Shown here one piece after another: positions 7,798 to 15,932 of a stretch of 64,000 nt of DNA; the first letter of the stretch is position 1, and every line of letters starts with the position of its first letter. The notes under the pieces are model-generated. The model saw nothing but the letters and a program-made list of their open reading frames with translations. It made no database searches and had not been told where the DNA came from. This stretch comes from Paenibacillus sp. JCM 10914 (GTDB taxonomy: Bacteria > Bacillota > Bacilli > Paenibacillales > Paenibacillaceae): contig NZ_BAZR01000007.1 of NCBI RefSeq assembly GCF_001315105.1, positions 1 through 64,000 of the forward strand. The letters are read 5' to 3'. Made by a program: the position numbers and the translations under genes.

Positions 7798-8823
7798 AAT
7801 TGTCCCTTTCGATTCATTCGGATCAGTAAGAAGATCAGATAAGGCGCTCCGAGGATTCCCGTAATAATACCCACCGGAAACCGGACTTCAAAAGCGAATT
7901 GCCCGACGAGGTCTGCCGCTAATACCAGATTGGCACCTACAAGCCTGCGGGAAGGGCATTGGAGAATCCGGTACCGACCAATCTCTTGGCGATTGGGCCT
8001 GACAGGAAAGCGACAAAGGCGATAGGTCCCGTCGCTGCAGTAGCAATTGCAATCATGCATACTGCGCTTAGGATGAGCAGCAAGCGGGTCTGATCTGTGT
8101 TGACGCCAAGCGAAGATGCTGATTGTTCCCCGAGCTCCAGAATGCTTAAATGCTTGCCAAGCAGAACAATGATGGGCGTACAGATTAAGACTGAAATGAT
8201 TAGAGGCGGCAGTTGATTCATCTGTGCACCGTTCAGGCTGCCGCTAAGCCATCTGAAGGCTGCCGGAATATCTTGCTGCGCGCCGACGAGCAGCAGATAG
8301 GAGATCGCTGCATTGAGCATCGCTTGCATACCGATACCCACTAAGATTAATCGACCGACGGAGAACGGCTTCGCTCTGGACAATAGATAGATGACGGTAA
8401 CGGTCACAAGGCCCGCGATAACCGAAGCAATGGAAACAACAGCATTGCTGGTATGCAAGACGATGATACAGAATACAGCAGCCGCACTTGAGCCGGCGGT
8501 AATACCGATGACATTGGGATTCGCGAGCGGATTGCGCAGCATCGTCTGAAACGTATTGCCCGCGATGCCGAAGGCAAACCCGGCAAACAGCCCTGCGAGC
8601 ATTCTCGGTAAGCGGATGGTGTTCACTGCAAAGGACACACCTTTGATTTGTTCTCCGGCCAGCGTCCGGATCACGTCCTTCACGGGATAAATGGTGCTAC
8701 CGAGTAGGAGCATGGCGCAGCAAAGCGCACAAGCCAATACCGTAAGCAAGCTGGTGACAAGGATCCAACGGCGGCGTCTGTGACGCGACCTGCAACAATA
8801 AACGCTACAGAGTTATTATTCAT
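7794..8823 (-). pseudogene. Iron-siderophore ABC transporter permease (FecD type), two frameshifts
   Basis: The second permease of the iron importer, about 340 residues once read across two -1 shifts. The start ATG 8823 overlaps the previous permease stop (ATGA) and reads MNNNSVAFIVAG. It then shifts near 8788 to RHRRRRWILVTSLLTVLACAL and shifts again near 7940 from NALPAGL to VGANLVLAADLVGQFAFEV, ending FLLIRMNRKGQL. Family features are RLPRMLAGLFAGFAFGIAG, TMLRNPLANPN, GPIAFVAFLSGPIAKRL and the conserved end PVGIITGILGAPYLIFLL. One restored base at each site gives a normal protein, so these may be sequence errors. As written, the transporter would lack one membrane subunit. Confidence 0.85.
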
Positions 8824-9860
8824 AAGGAACGCACTTTCGTTTTCATTGCTAATATGATCAGGATCGGAGCGCCGATAAAGGCAGTGACGACACCGACTTC
8901 AAGCTCGCCGGGGCTGCCGATCAACCTGCCCATGACATCGGAGAGCGTTAAGATGACCGCGCCAGAAATGGCTGACATAGGAATAATGTAACGCAGGTCA
9001 GGACCGAGCAGCAGGCGAATGACATGCGTCGATAATAGGCCGATGAAACCAATGGGACCCGCAAGCGCTGTCGTAGCTCCGCACAAAACCACCCCGGCAA
9101 ATGCCGCAACCAGTCGTAATACGCCTGTGCGAACACCGAGCCCCTTCGCAACCTCGTCCCCAAGCGCCAATGCGTTCAGCGCTGAAGCGGATATGATGCC
9201 AAGCAGCATGCCGACGAGGAGGAAGGGAGCAAAGGTAGCCATGTCGCCCCAATTAGCGGAGCCGACGCTGCCTACCTGCCAGAAACGGAATTGATCCATG
9301 ACATAGGAGCGCGGAATCATAATCGCGCTCACCAAGGAAGAAAGGGCGGCACTGGTGGCAGCTCCCGCAAGGACAAGTTTAAGGGGCGTAGCACCACCAC
9401 GCCCCATAGATCCAACTCCGAACACAAATACTGCAGTAATGATCGCACCGGCTAGTGCCAGCCAAATATATTGACCTGCCGTGCTGATGTTCAAGAACGC
9501 GATCCCGCAAACTACGAACAAGGCGGCGCCTGTATTGACACCGAGAATGCTGGGATCGGCAATCGGATTGCGCGTCACCGCTTGCATCAAAGCACCGGAT
9601 ACGCCAAGTGCTGCACCGCACAGCAGACTAAATATCGTTCGCGGAATTCTTTTTTGAACCACGCCGGCTTCATAGGAATCCACTTCCGGACGGAACAGGC
9701 CATCAATCAACTCAGGGAGTCGTATCGGCCTGGAGCCCAAGGTTAGAGACGCGATAATGCTGATTGCGATCAACACAATGCTGAGGATCAGAACCGTTGT
9801 GAAATGTTTCGGAACACGGGAGTTAAGCCCTGGTTTGTCTGGTAAGGATGAACTATTCAT
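8820..9860 (-). CDS. Iron-siderophore ABC transporter permease (FecC/BtuC family)
   Basis: A 346-residue polytopic membrane protein of the FecCD family, with about nine to ten hydrophobic segments. Typical motifs are RIPRTIFSLLCGAALGVSG, AVTRNPIADPSILGVNTGA, a GxxALAGPIGFIGLLSTH turn facing the ATPase, and the C-terminal SPGELEVGVVTAFIGAP. Intact, unlike its partner. Its ATG overlaps the end of the binding-protein gene by 8 bases, and its TGA overlaps the next permease start, so the operon is tightly coupled. Confidence 0.93.
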   Translation of the reverse strand: MNSSSLPDKPGLNSRVPKHFTTVLILSIVLIAISIIASLTLGSRPIRLPELIDGLFRPEVDSYEAGVVQKRIPRTIFSLLCGAALGVSGALMQAVTRNPIADPSILGVNTGAALFVVCGIAFLNISTAGQYIWLALAGAIITAVFVFGVGSMGRGGATPLKLVLAGAATSAALSSLVSAIMIPRSYVMDQFRFWQVGSVGSANWGDMATFAPFLLVGMLLGIISASALNALALGDEVAKGLGVRTGVLRLVAAFAGVVLCGATTALAGPIGFIGLLSTHVIRLLLGPDLRYIIPMSAISGAVILTLSDVMGRLIGSPGELEVGVVTAFIGAPILIILAMKTKVRSL

Positions 9861-10950
9861 TTACTTTGCTGACGGCTTCGTCGAGCAGTTCAAGGTACTC
9901 GTCGATGGTATACGAAATGGACAACGGGTTAGGATTGCCAGAAGCTGCAAGCGGTGTACCGTTACCGATGAATACTACGGAACCTCTTTGGATAGCTGGA
10001 ATCTTGCCAAGCAGGGAATCCGCTTTAACCGCTTCATACAAGCTCTCGTCGCCATAGCCGACAAGGATATCGGCATCGGACAAGACATCGGCATTCTCAG
10101 CGCTCAAATTCATGGAATAGCTTGTTGTATCCGTAATTTGGCTCGTCACGCTCTCTGGGTATTCGAAGCCAAGTTCGGTCAGGAATTCGCCGCGCGGATC
10201 GGCAGGCGTATAAATATGTAACTTGGACATGTCTTTGGCTGAGAAATTGACCCAAACGACTTTCTTGCCTTGCAAGTTAGGATGCTGGCCAGCTTTTTCT
10301 GCAATCAGGTTTTCTGTGTCTTTGATGAGCTGCTCGCCTTCCGCTTTCATGCCCATGCCTGTAGCATTATACAGAACTTGCTCGCGCCAAGTAGTAAGCC
10401 ATGGTGTCGTTTGGTAAGGCACGACTGGAGCGATTTTCGTCAGAATATCGTAGTCCTCCTGGGTAATGCCAGAGTAGGCAGCGAGGATGACATCGGGATC
10501 GGAATCAGATATCGCTTCGAAGTCCAAGCCATCTGTATCTTGGTAGATGTTAGGATCCGCTACGCCCAATTCTTCCAGCTTCGCTGCCGTCCAAGGCAGC
10601 AGTCCGCTGTCATCTTGAACACCGTAATTCGCCGCAGAGAATCCAACAGGAACTACACCCAAAGCGAGAGCAACGTCATGGTTCGCCCATTGAATGGTAG
10701 CGACTCTTTCAGGTTTGCTATCAATGACGGTTTCACCGAAGGCATGCTGAATCGTGATCGGATATTCCGTATTTTCATCGGCGGAAGCAGGTGTTTCTGC
10801 TTTAGGTGTTTCGGTAGCAGTTTGAGCATTCTCGGTTAGAGCTGGATCGGGAGTCGAACTTGATTGCTGACTCGAGCAACCAACTAACAAGATCATGATC
10901 ATTGCCGAAATCAGTAACGTTCTGAAAGCTATTTTTCTCTTTGTATTCAT
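9853..10950 (-). CDS. Ferric-siderophore-binding lipoprotein
   Basis: A 365-residue class III (FhuD/YfiY-type) periplasmic-binding-protein homologue, held on the outer membrane face by a lipid at C25 (lipobox LVGC). After a Ser/Thr/Glu-rich linker come HAFGETVIDSKPERVATIQWANHDVALALGVVPVGFS and the DPDVILAAYSG and DILVGYGDESLYE segments, typical of iron-siderophore binders. The frame opens at 11034, but that region holds the promoter and Fur box. ATG 10950 follows GGAAGGG and starts the signal peptide. First gene of the iron operon; the exact siderophore cannot be told from sequence. Confidence 0.9.
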   Translation of the reverse strand: MNTKRKIAFRTLLISAMIMILLVGCSSQQSSSTPDPALTENAQTATETPKAETPASADENTEYPITIQHAFGETVIDSKPERVATIQWANHDVALALGVVPVGFSAANYGVQDDSGLLPWTAAKLEELGVADPNIYQDTDGLDFEAISDSDPDVILAAYSGITQEDYDILTKIAPVVPYQTTPWLTTWREQVLYNATGMGMKAEGEQLIKDTENLIAEKAGQHPNLQGKKVVWVNFSAKDMSKLHIYTPADPRGEFLTELGFEYPESVTSQITDTTSYSMNLSAENADVLSDADILVGYGDESLYEAVKADSLLGKIPAIQRGSVVFIGNGTPLAASGNPNPLSISYTIDEYLELLDEAVSKVNE

Positions 10951-10994
10951 TTCTTCATACCCTTCCTTTGTCTTATAATGAATTAACATGAAAA

Positions 10995-11034
10995 TGATAA
11001 TCATTATCATATATTGCGTTACAACGCTTGTCAA
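10995..11034 (-). promoter_or_regulatory. Fur-controlled promoter of the iron-transport operon
   Basis: On the minus strand TTGACA (11034-11029), a 17-base spacer and TATGAT (11011-11006) form a strong promoter. TGATAATCATTATCA (10995-11009) matches the 7-1-7 Fur box of Bacillus exactly and covers the -10 region. Iron-bound Fur would block transcription when iron is plentiful. Confidence 0.85.
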
Positions 11035-11130
11035 TGAAAAATTAAGGGGTTATATGGAAATCGGACGTTCAATCATTATTAAGAACGATGTATAATCATA
11101 CAATGAAAGATAGAAGGTGAGGAATAGCCA

Positions 11131-12318
11131 GTGAATAATGTAATCATTCACAATCATACGGATGTTCATTTTGATCGTAAACGGGAGCAGATCTATACCA
11201 TTGTGAGAGAAATCCATGCGTCCAAAGAAATAGGGACACTCCATGTAATCTGCGATGATGTTGGCTACAAGACACCTAATTTCACGACCTCGGGGATCTA
11301 TCGACTGCACGGAACCGTAAGTGTACATAATGGTGGTCTTCAAGCATGGAGCATCATCGTTAAGGTAATCAAGCCGGAGAGTGACGAGAAGAATGTTACC
11401 CAGCATCATAATTACTGGCGGCGTGAAGCACTCATATTTGCTTCGGATATTTTAGAAGAGTTACCGAATTGTATTAAGGTTATTAAGGTTCCCAGATGCT
11501 ACTTGGTTGAAGAGCAATGCGACGATACGATCTGGATCTGGATGGAGCAAATTGAAGGTACATATGCGACTAATATGGACCAGTTCTTCTTTATCGCACG
11601 TCAATTAGGGCAATGGAATGGTGCTTATATGACAGGATACACCGCGTTGCCGCAATATGATTGGCTATGCCAAGCATGGCTTAAGTCATGGACGACAGCG
11701 AGTCTTAAATATGCGCCTGATGTTGAAACCTATATAAATGGTACATCTAATGATCAAGTAAGAGCGATGTGGATTTGGTATCAAAATCTCATTCATAAAC
11801 TTGATGAGATGCTGCATTCACTCGAGCAGTTGCCTCGTGTATTAGCCCATCAAGATTTGAGCCAGATGAACATGTTTATTGTTGAGGGCGTGAATGCCAA
11901 TTCTCAACTTGCGCTGATCGACTGGCAGTTCATGAGCATCTCAGGCGTTGGAGAAGATCTGGGGAAACTGTTCGGGGTGAATATGAGTCTGGGAATCATT
12001 CAGCAAGAGCAGTATGATGAGTTCCAAACAACCCTATACGATTCATACTTGGAAGGACTACGCGCCGTAGGTTGGCAGGGGGAAGAGTGCCTCGTGCGCT
12101 ATGGTTTTTGCTTGAGCATGGCTTTAAGAGCTGTATGGGAAGTTCCGCAGTATGTTTCTTTGTTGGCTCAGTTGGAGAAAGATCCAACCAATCAACAACG
12201 AATCGATCGAATAAACCGGCTTCAATCGATCATTTCGATTCAACAAGATATGTATACCGAGGTTGAGTTTATGAGGTCTGAACTGGACGTGGAGAGCATT
12301 CTCCAGATCGACTTGTAA
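11131..12318 (+). CDS. Phosphotransferase-fold (APH-like) protein
   Basis: A 395-residue protein of the aminoglycoside phosphotransferase/choline kinase fold. The Brenner motif HQDLSQMNMF begins at H240 (catalytic D242, N247), followed by LALIDWQFMSISGVGEDLG, where the DWQ replaces DFG for metal binding. An N-terminal nucleotide-binding lysine is plausible in WSIIVKVIKPE. The substrate is unknown; it resembles house-keeping small-molecule kinases more than known resistance enzymes. GTG 11131 follows GAAGGTGAGG. A weak promoter with TATAAT at 11091 lies between it and the divergent iron operon. It appears monocistronic. Confidence 0.75.
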   Translation: MNNVIIHNHTDVHFDRKREQIYTIVREIHASKEIGTLHVICDDVGYKTPNFTTSGIYRLHGTVSVHNGGLQAWSIIVKVIKPESDEKNVTQHHNYWRREALIFASDILEELPNCIKVIKVPRCYLVEEQCDDTIWIWMEQIEGTYATNMDQFFFIARQLGQWNGAYMTGYTALPQYDWLCQAWLKSWTTASLKYAPDVETYINGTSNDQVRAMWIWYQNLIHKLDEMLHSLEQLPRVLAHQDLSQMNMFIVEGVNANSQLALIDWQFMSISGVGEDLGKLFGVNMSLGIIQQEQYDEFQTTLYDSYLEGLRAVGWQGEECLVRYGFCLSMALRAVWEVPQYVSLLAQLEKDPTNQQRIDRINRLQSIISIQQDMYTEVEFMRSELDVESILQIDL

Positions 12319-12406
12319 CGAAACTCATCCGCCATAGTCTTACGAACAACTTGTGATATAATGGATACCATTCATATCGAGTTGAAGGAATGGACGGGGA
12401 ATACTC

Positions 12407-13330
12407 ATGAAGCTGGAACGACTGATCTCCATCATCTATAAGCTACTGAATCACGAAGTATTATCTGCAGGGATGCTGGCCGATGAGTTTCAAGTTTCGC
12501 AAAGAACGATCTATCGGGATATCGATGTCATCTGTGCTGCGGGCTTTCCGGTTATAGCTTATCAAGGCGTCAAGGGCGGATATAGCATGATGGATGGATA
12601 CAAAATGGATAAATCCTTGCTTGGTTCATATGATGTCAATTCCTTGATTACAGTGCTGAGAAGCCTATCAACCGTTTTTGAAGATGAACGTGCTCAGGGA
12701 ACTATCGAACGGCTTCAGACAATTGGGGAGGATCCTCATACCCATGGTCTGGAAATCGACTTGGATACGCGGCGTACGGACCCTGAAGCACTTCATGATT
12801 TACGCACAGCCATATTAGAACGCAAAATCGTCCGTTTCGAGTATATCAATACCCAGAATGAACGTACGACTCGTGATATCGAGCCCGTTCAGCTTCATTT
12901 TAAATATGGTAATTGGTATGTCTATGGATATTGCCGAACACGGGAGGATTATCGAGAGTTTCGGTTATCCCGAATCATTAATTTGTCTCTCACGGAGAAT
13001 ATATTTTTAGAACGCCATATTGTTTCGAAACAGCATGGTGTCTCTAGTTTAAATGCAGAATGGCAAGATCAGGTGGAGGATGTCGTGATCCGGGCAAGTA
13101 CGGAGGCCTTGGCCGAGGTGATGGATCAGTTTCACCAGATGGAGAAGCAGTTCCATGCCGATGGCTCGATGACGCTGCGAATCCCTGTCTATAGACCGCT
13201 GCAATCCCGATGGCTGTGGGCGATCCTGCTGAGTTTCGGCAGTGGAGTCGAAGTTATAGAGCCTGTGCCGCTGCGAGGAATCTTAAAAGAAAAGCTGCAA
13301 AAAACACTGCAGCTATATGAAGAAAAATGA
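12407..13330 (+). CDS. YafY-type transcriptional regulator (HTH-11 plus WYL)
   Basis: A 307-residue regulator. Residues 1-60 hold a winged helix-turn-helix (LADEFQVSQRTIYRDIDVICAAGFPV). Residues about 135-215 form a WYL domain with NWYVYGYCRTREDYREFRLSRI, thought to sense a ligand. The C-terminal WCX-type extension ends in EKLQKTLQLYEE. An extended -10 box (TGATATAAT, to 12362) lies 44 bases upstream. Target genes are unknown; the downstream ArsR gene has its own promoter. The stop codon lies inside the terminator stem. Confidence 0.85.
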   Translation: MKLERLISIIYKLLNHEVLSAGMLADEFQVSQRTIYRDIDVICAAGFPVIAYQGVKGGYSMMDGYKMDKSLLGSYDVNSLITVLRSLSTVFEDERAQGTIERLQTIGEDPHTHGLEIDLDTRRTDPEALHDLRTAILERKIVRFEYINTQNERTTRDIEPVQLHFKYGNWYVYGYCRTREDYREFRLSRIINLSLTENIFLERHIVSKQHGVSSLNAEWQDQVEDVVIRASTEALAEVMDQFHQMEKQFHADGSMTLRIPVYRPLQSRWLWAILLSFGSGVEVIEPVPLRGILKEKLQKTLQLYEEK

Positions 13331-13357
13331 CGCTTTGTAGTCATTTTTCTTTTTTTT
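13321..13357 (+). terminator. Intrinsic terminator of the WYL regulator gene
   Basis: AGAAAAATGAC (13321-13331) pairs perfectly with GTCATTTTTCT (13340-13350) and runs into eight T. The stop codon is inside the stem. Confidence 0.8.
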
Positions 13358-13394
13358 ATAGGGCCACTTTATGTCAGCATTAAAAGGGTGATGC

Positions 13395-13422
13395 TTGACT
13401 TTCCTATAGGGATAACTACAAT
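13395..13422 (+). promoter_or_regulatory. Promoter upstream of the ArsR-type regulator
   Basis: TTGACT (13395-13400), a 16-base spacer and TACAAT (13417-13422), 47 bases before the regulator start. The spacer contains the small palindrome CCTATAGG, a possible operator. Confidence 0.5.
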
Positions 13423-13468
13423 TAGGTTTAAAAGATTAAACGAATGAACACATTGGAGGTTATCAACC

Positions 13469-13791
13469 ATGAGTCAACATACAGAACAAGTACTGCAGCA
13501 GTTCAAAGCGTGTATCCCGCTCCTGGAAGTATTGACGGATGAGAACCGCCAAGCGATCATTCTGTTGCTGGCACAACATAAACCAGGGCTTAACGTGAAT
13601 ACGATTGCGGAACATATTCATTTGTCCAGGCCAGCCATCTCCCACCATTTGAAGGTGTTGAGACAGTCCGGCTTCGTTACCTCCGAGAAGAAAAGTGTGG
13701 AGAATCATTATAGCTAACGGTCCGCGAGCCACTTGAACAACTCAAATCATTGATTGCAGCCGTTGAAACTGAGTGCAATCGGAACAATTAA
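13469..13791 (+). pseudogene. ArsR-family regulator with a C-terminal frameshift
   Basis: A winged-helix ArsR-type repressor, about 107 residues when complete. The DNA-binding segment is NVNTIAEHIHLSRPAISHHLKVLRQSGFV. The written frame stops after SVENHYS at 13717. In the -1 frame the sequence continues LTVREPLEQLKSLIAAVETECNRNN to a stop at 13791, the normal dimerisation helix. One G restored near 13713 gives NHYRLTV, the usual family sequence. It lies 98 bases upstream of an MDR oxidoreductase gene that it may control. No metal-binding cysteines are visible, so it is unlikely to be an arsenic sensor. Confidence 0.75.
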
Positions 13792-13889
13792 CGAATAGAA
13801 GGCATTAGAATATCGTGTAAGGAGAAAAAGCTTTATATGCACGTAATGTTTATGTGTTTAAACCAATGATCATCGAGGAGCGATTAAAT

Positions 13890-14891
13890 ATGAAAGCCAT
13901 GTCCATTGAGAAGTATGGAAAAAACGTACCATTACTTATGTCGGAACGACCACTGCCAGGAATCGGCGACCATGACGTGTTGGTGGAAATCCATGCTGCC
14001 AGCTTGAACCCCATCGACTTCAAAATCAAGGAAGGAAAAGTAAAGCTCCTGTTGAAATACAAGTTCCCCTTGATCTTGGGCAACGATTTTTCCGGGGTTG
14101 TCGTTCAAGTCGGCAAGCTGGTGCAAGCATTTAAGCCCGGGGATGAAGTATATGGAAGACCCCGCAAAAGCCGTATCGGCACATTAGCCGAATATATTGC
14201 AGTACATGAAGAAGATATTTCGCTGAAACCGCATAATCTGAATTTTGCAGAAGCTGCCTCGATCCCACTGGTTGGACTAACGACTTACCAAGCCTTTACC
14301 GAGATTTTAGATCTTCAACAAGGCCACAAAATTTTGATTCACGCAGGCGCAGGAGGTGTAGGCACTTTCGCCATCCAACTGGCTAAATGGATGGGGGCAT
14401 ATGTGGCCACAACAGCCAGCGAAAAAGGTTATGAACTAGTTAAAGGGCTCGGTGCAGATCAGATTATTAATTATAAAAAAGAAAATTTCGCAGAAATCCT
14501 TTCAGAATATGACGCTGTCTATGATACGTTAGGAGGCACTGCTCTGGTGCAATCTTTCCGGATACTGAAGCCAGGCGGACGAATTGTATCCATCTCCGGC
14601 GTACCCAATGCCGCTTTCGGAAAGGAAGCGCAATTGAATTGGTGGAAGACAGCTCTTTTATCCATCATTAGCCGCAAGATTACAGCACTTGAGAAAGAAA
14701 ACCAAGTGAGATATCGATACCTATTCATGAAACCGAGTGGAGCACAGTTGACAATAATTAAGGATTATATTGAAGCAGGGCATATTAAACCAGTTATTGA
14801 TAAAGTGTTTACGCTGCGTGATGCCGATCAAGCCCTTCGTTACCTTGAAGAAGGGGGCGCCAAGGGTAAGGTTGTCATTAAAGTGAGGTAA
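13890..14891 (+). CDS. NADP-dependent MDR-family oxidoreductase (quinone reductase type)
   Basis: A 333-residue zinc-independent medium-chain dehydrogenase/reductase. The N-terminal GroES-like domain has VLVEIHAASLNPIDFKIKEG and LGNDFSGVVVQVG. The Rossmann domain has the NADPH loop HAGAGGVGTFAIQLAKWMGA and the catalytic-type DAVYDTLGG. Zinc ligands of alcohol dehydrogenases are absent, as in quinone oxidoreductases. It probably reduces enones or quinones with NADPH. The frame opens at 13854; ATG 13890 follows GAGGAG and is preferred. It follows the ArsR-type gene and ends in a strong terminator. Confidence 0.85.
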   Translation: MKAMSIEKYGKNVPLLMSERPLPGIGDHDVLVEIHAASLNPIDFKIKEGKVKLLLKYKFPLILGNDFSGVVVQVGKLVQAFKPGDEVYGRPRKSRIGTLAEYIAVHEEDISLKPHNLNFAEAASIPLVGLTTYQAFTEILDLQQGHKILIHAGAGGVGTFAIQLAKWMGAYVATTASEKGYELVKGLGADQIINYKKENFAEILSEYDAVYDTLGGTALVQSFRILKPGGRIVSISGVPNAAFGKEAQLNWWKTALLSIISRKITALEKENQVRYRYLFMKPSGAQLTIIKDYIEAGHIKPVIDKVFTLRDADQALRYLEEGGAKGKVVIKVR

Positions 14892-14913
14892 TTGAATTGG
14901 ATACGGGGAAGAA

Positions 14914-14952
14914 AAAGAAATATGACGGTCTGTTGTCATATTTCTTTTTTTA
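14914..14952 (+). terminator. Intrinsic terminator of the oxidoreductase gene
   Basis: AAAGAAATATGAC (14914-14926) and GTCATATTTCTTT (14935-14947) form a perfect 13-bp stem followed by T. Confidence 0.85.
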
Positions 14953-15009
14953 TAATGACAACAGTTACAAATTCAATATCCATTACGAACGAACAAGGAG
15001 ACGATTAAA

Positions 15010-15525
15010 ATGAATCATTGCGTAGAAATGTACACCTACCACACCTGGGCTAACCAAACGATCCTGAGCAGAATCAAGGAACTCCCATCCACGGTGCTGC
15101 GTGAAGAAGTGAATACTTCGTTTCCCACCATTGCCCATGCGCTTAATCATATCTATATGGTAGAAAAGACGTGGTATCTGGTATTGACCGGCGTTGAAAT
15201 GCCGGAGGCATTTCAGGCTTGTATGCCGCTGGCTGAGAGAATGCTTCACTCCGTAGATGAATACATCGAGGCCTTCCGAGAGTTATCCAATCAATACAAT
15301 GAATGGTTCAAAGACCAAGTTGATCTGGAACAGACGATACGGCTTAACAATCCGTTCGCTGCGATTCGCGACACACGCTTGTCTGAGATCGTGCTGCAAG
15401 TTGTCAATCACGGGACTTATCACCGAGGCAATATATCAACCATGCTGCGTCAGTTAGGCCACGCGTCAACCATGAACGATTATTCGCTTTTCTGGTATCA
15501 GGAGCGTGTGGAAACATCCATCTAA
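15010..15525 (+). CDS. DinB/YfiT-like metalloprotein
   Basis: A 171-residue four-helix-bundle protein. The metal-binding histidine triad of DinB-like proteins is visible as H47 (ALNHIY), H134 and H138 (NHGTYHRGN). Family members include thiol-dependent transferases (bacillithiol or mycothiol) and proteins of unknown role. The actual reaction here is not known. The ATG follows ACAAGGAGACG. Flanked by terminators on both sides, so it is transcribed alone. Confidence 0.85.
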   Translation: MNHCVEMYTYHTWANQTILSRIKELPSTVLREEVNTSFPTIAHALNHIYMVEKTWYLVLTGVEMPEAFQACMPLAERMLHSVDEYIEAFRELSNQYNEWFKDQVDLEQTIRLNNPFAAIRDTRLSEIVLQVVNHGTYHRGNISTMLRQLGHASTMNDYSLFWYQERVETSI

Positions 15526-15590
15526 TCCAGGGTGGCTTACTTGTATTGATGGACATTGAGAACTAAGTCCTGTTTATGATATTTTTCATA

Positions 15591-15628
15591 AAAACGCGAT
15601 AATGCTTGTCATTATCGCGTTTTTTTTA
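15591..15628 (+). terminator. Intrinsic terminator of the DinB-like gene
   Basis: AAAACGCGATAATG (15591-15604) pairs perfectly with CATTATCGCGTTTT (15610-15623) and is followed by T. Confidence 0.85.
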
Positions 15629-15932
15629 TTGGGTAAATGATCCATGCAATTTATTAGGGTTGATTAAAATACACGAATTCAAGGTGAAGCCGTTCACGGC
15701 AACGTTAAGCACAAAGAGACATTTTTTTCGAATTTGCTTGGATTGCAAGATAGGTCCAGCCATCTCGCGGATCGTCTCTTGTTCTTACATAAAGCCCCTT
15801 GGCCCCCGGTAGAGCTTCAATTTTAGAATCGGACATATTTTTCCTAGCGAACTTCTGCAAAAAATGTCCCTGTTCTGCTGCATCTCGATCCCTTATGGTA
15901 AGCGTACACCACAAGCAAAGGAGGGAATGAGG
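15628..15932. other. Intergenic region with a possible minus-strand ORF fragment
   Basis: About 300 bases before sugar cluster A without a recognised gene. On the minus strand 15914-15705 encodes 69 residues. The stretch IEALPGAKGLYVRTRDDPRD and the following GWTYLAIQANSKK have normal protein-like composition, but no start with a Shine-Dalgarno and no family that I recognise. It may be a small gene or the remnant of one. No clear promoter for the plus-strand cluster was found. Confidence 0.3.
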
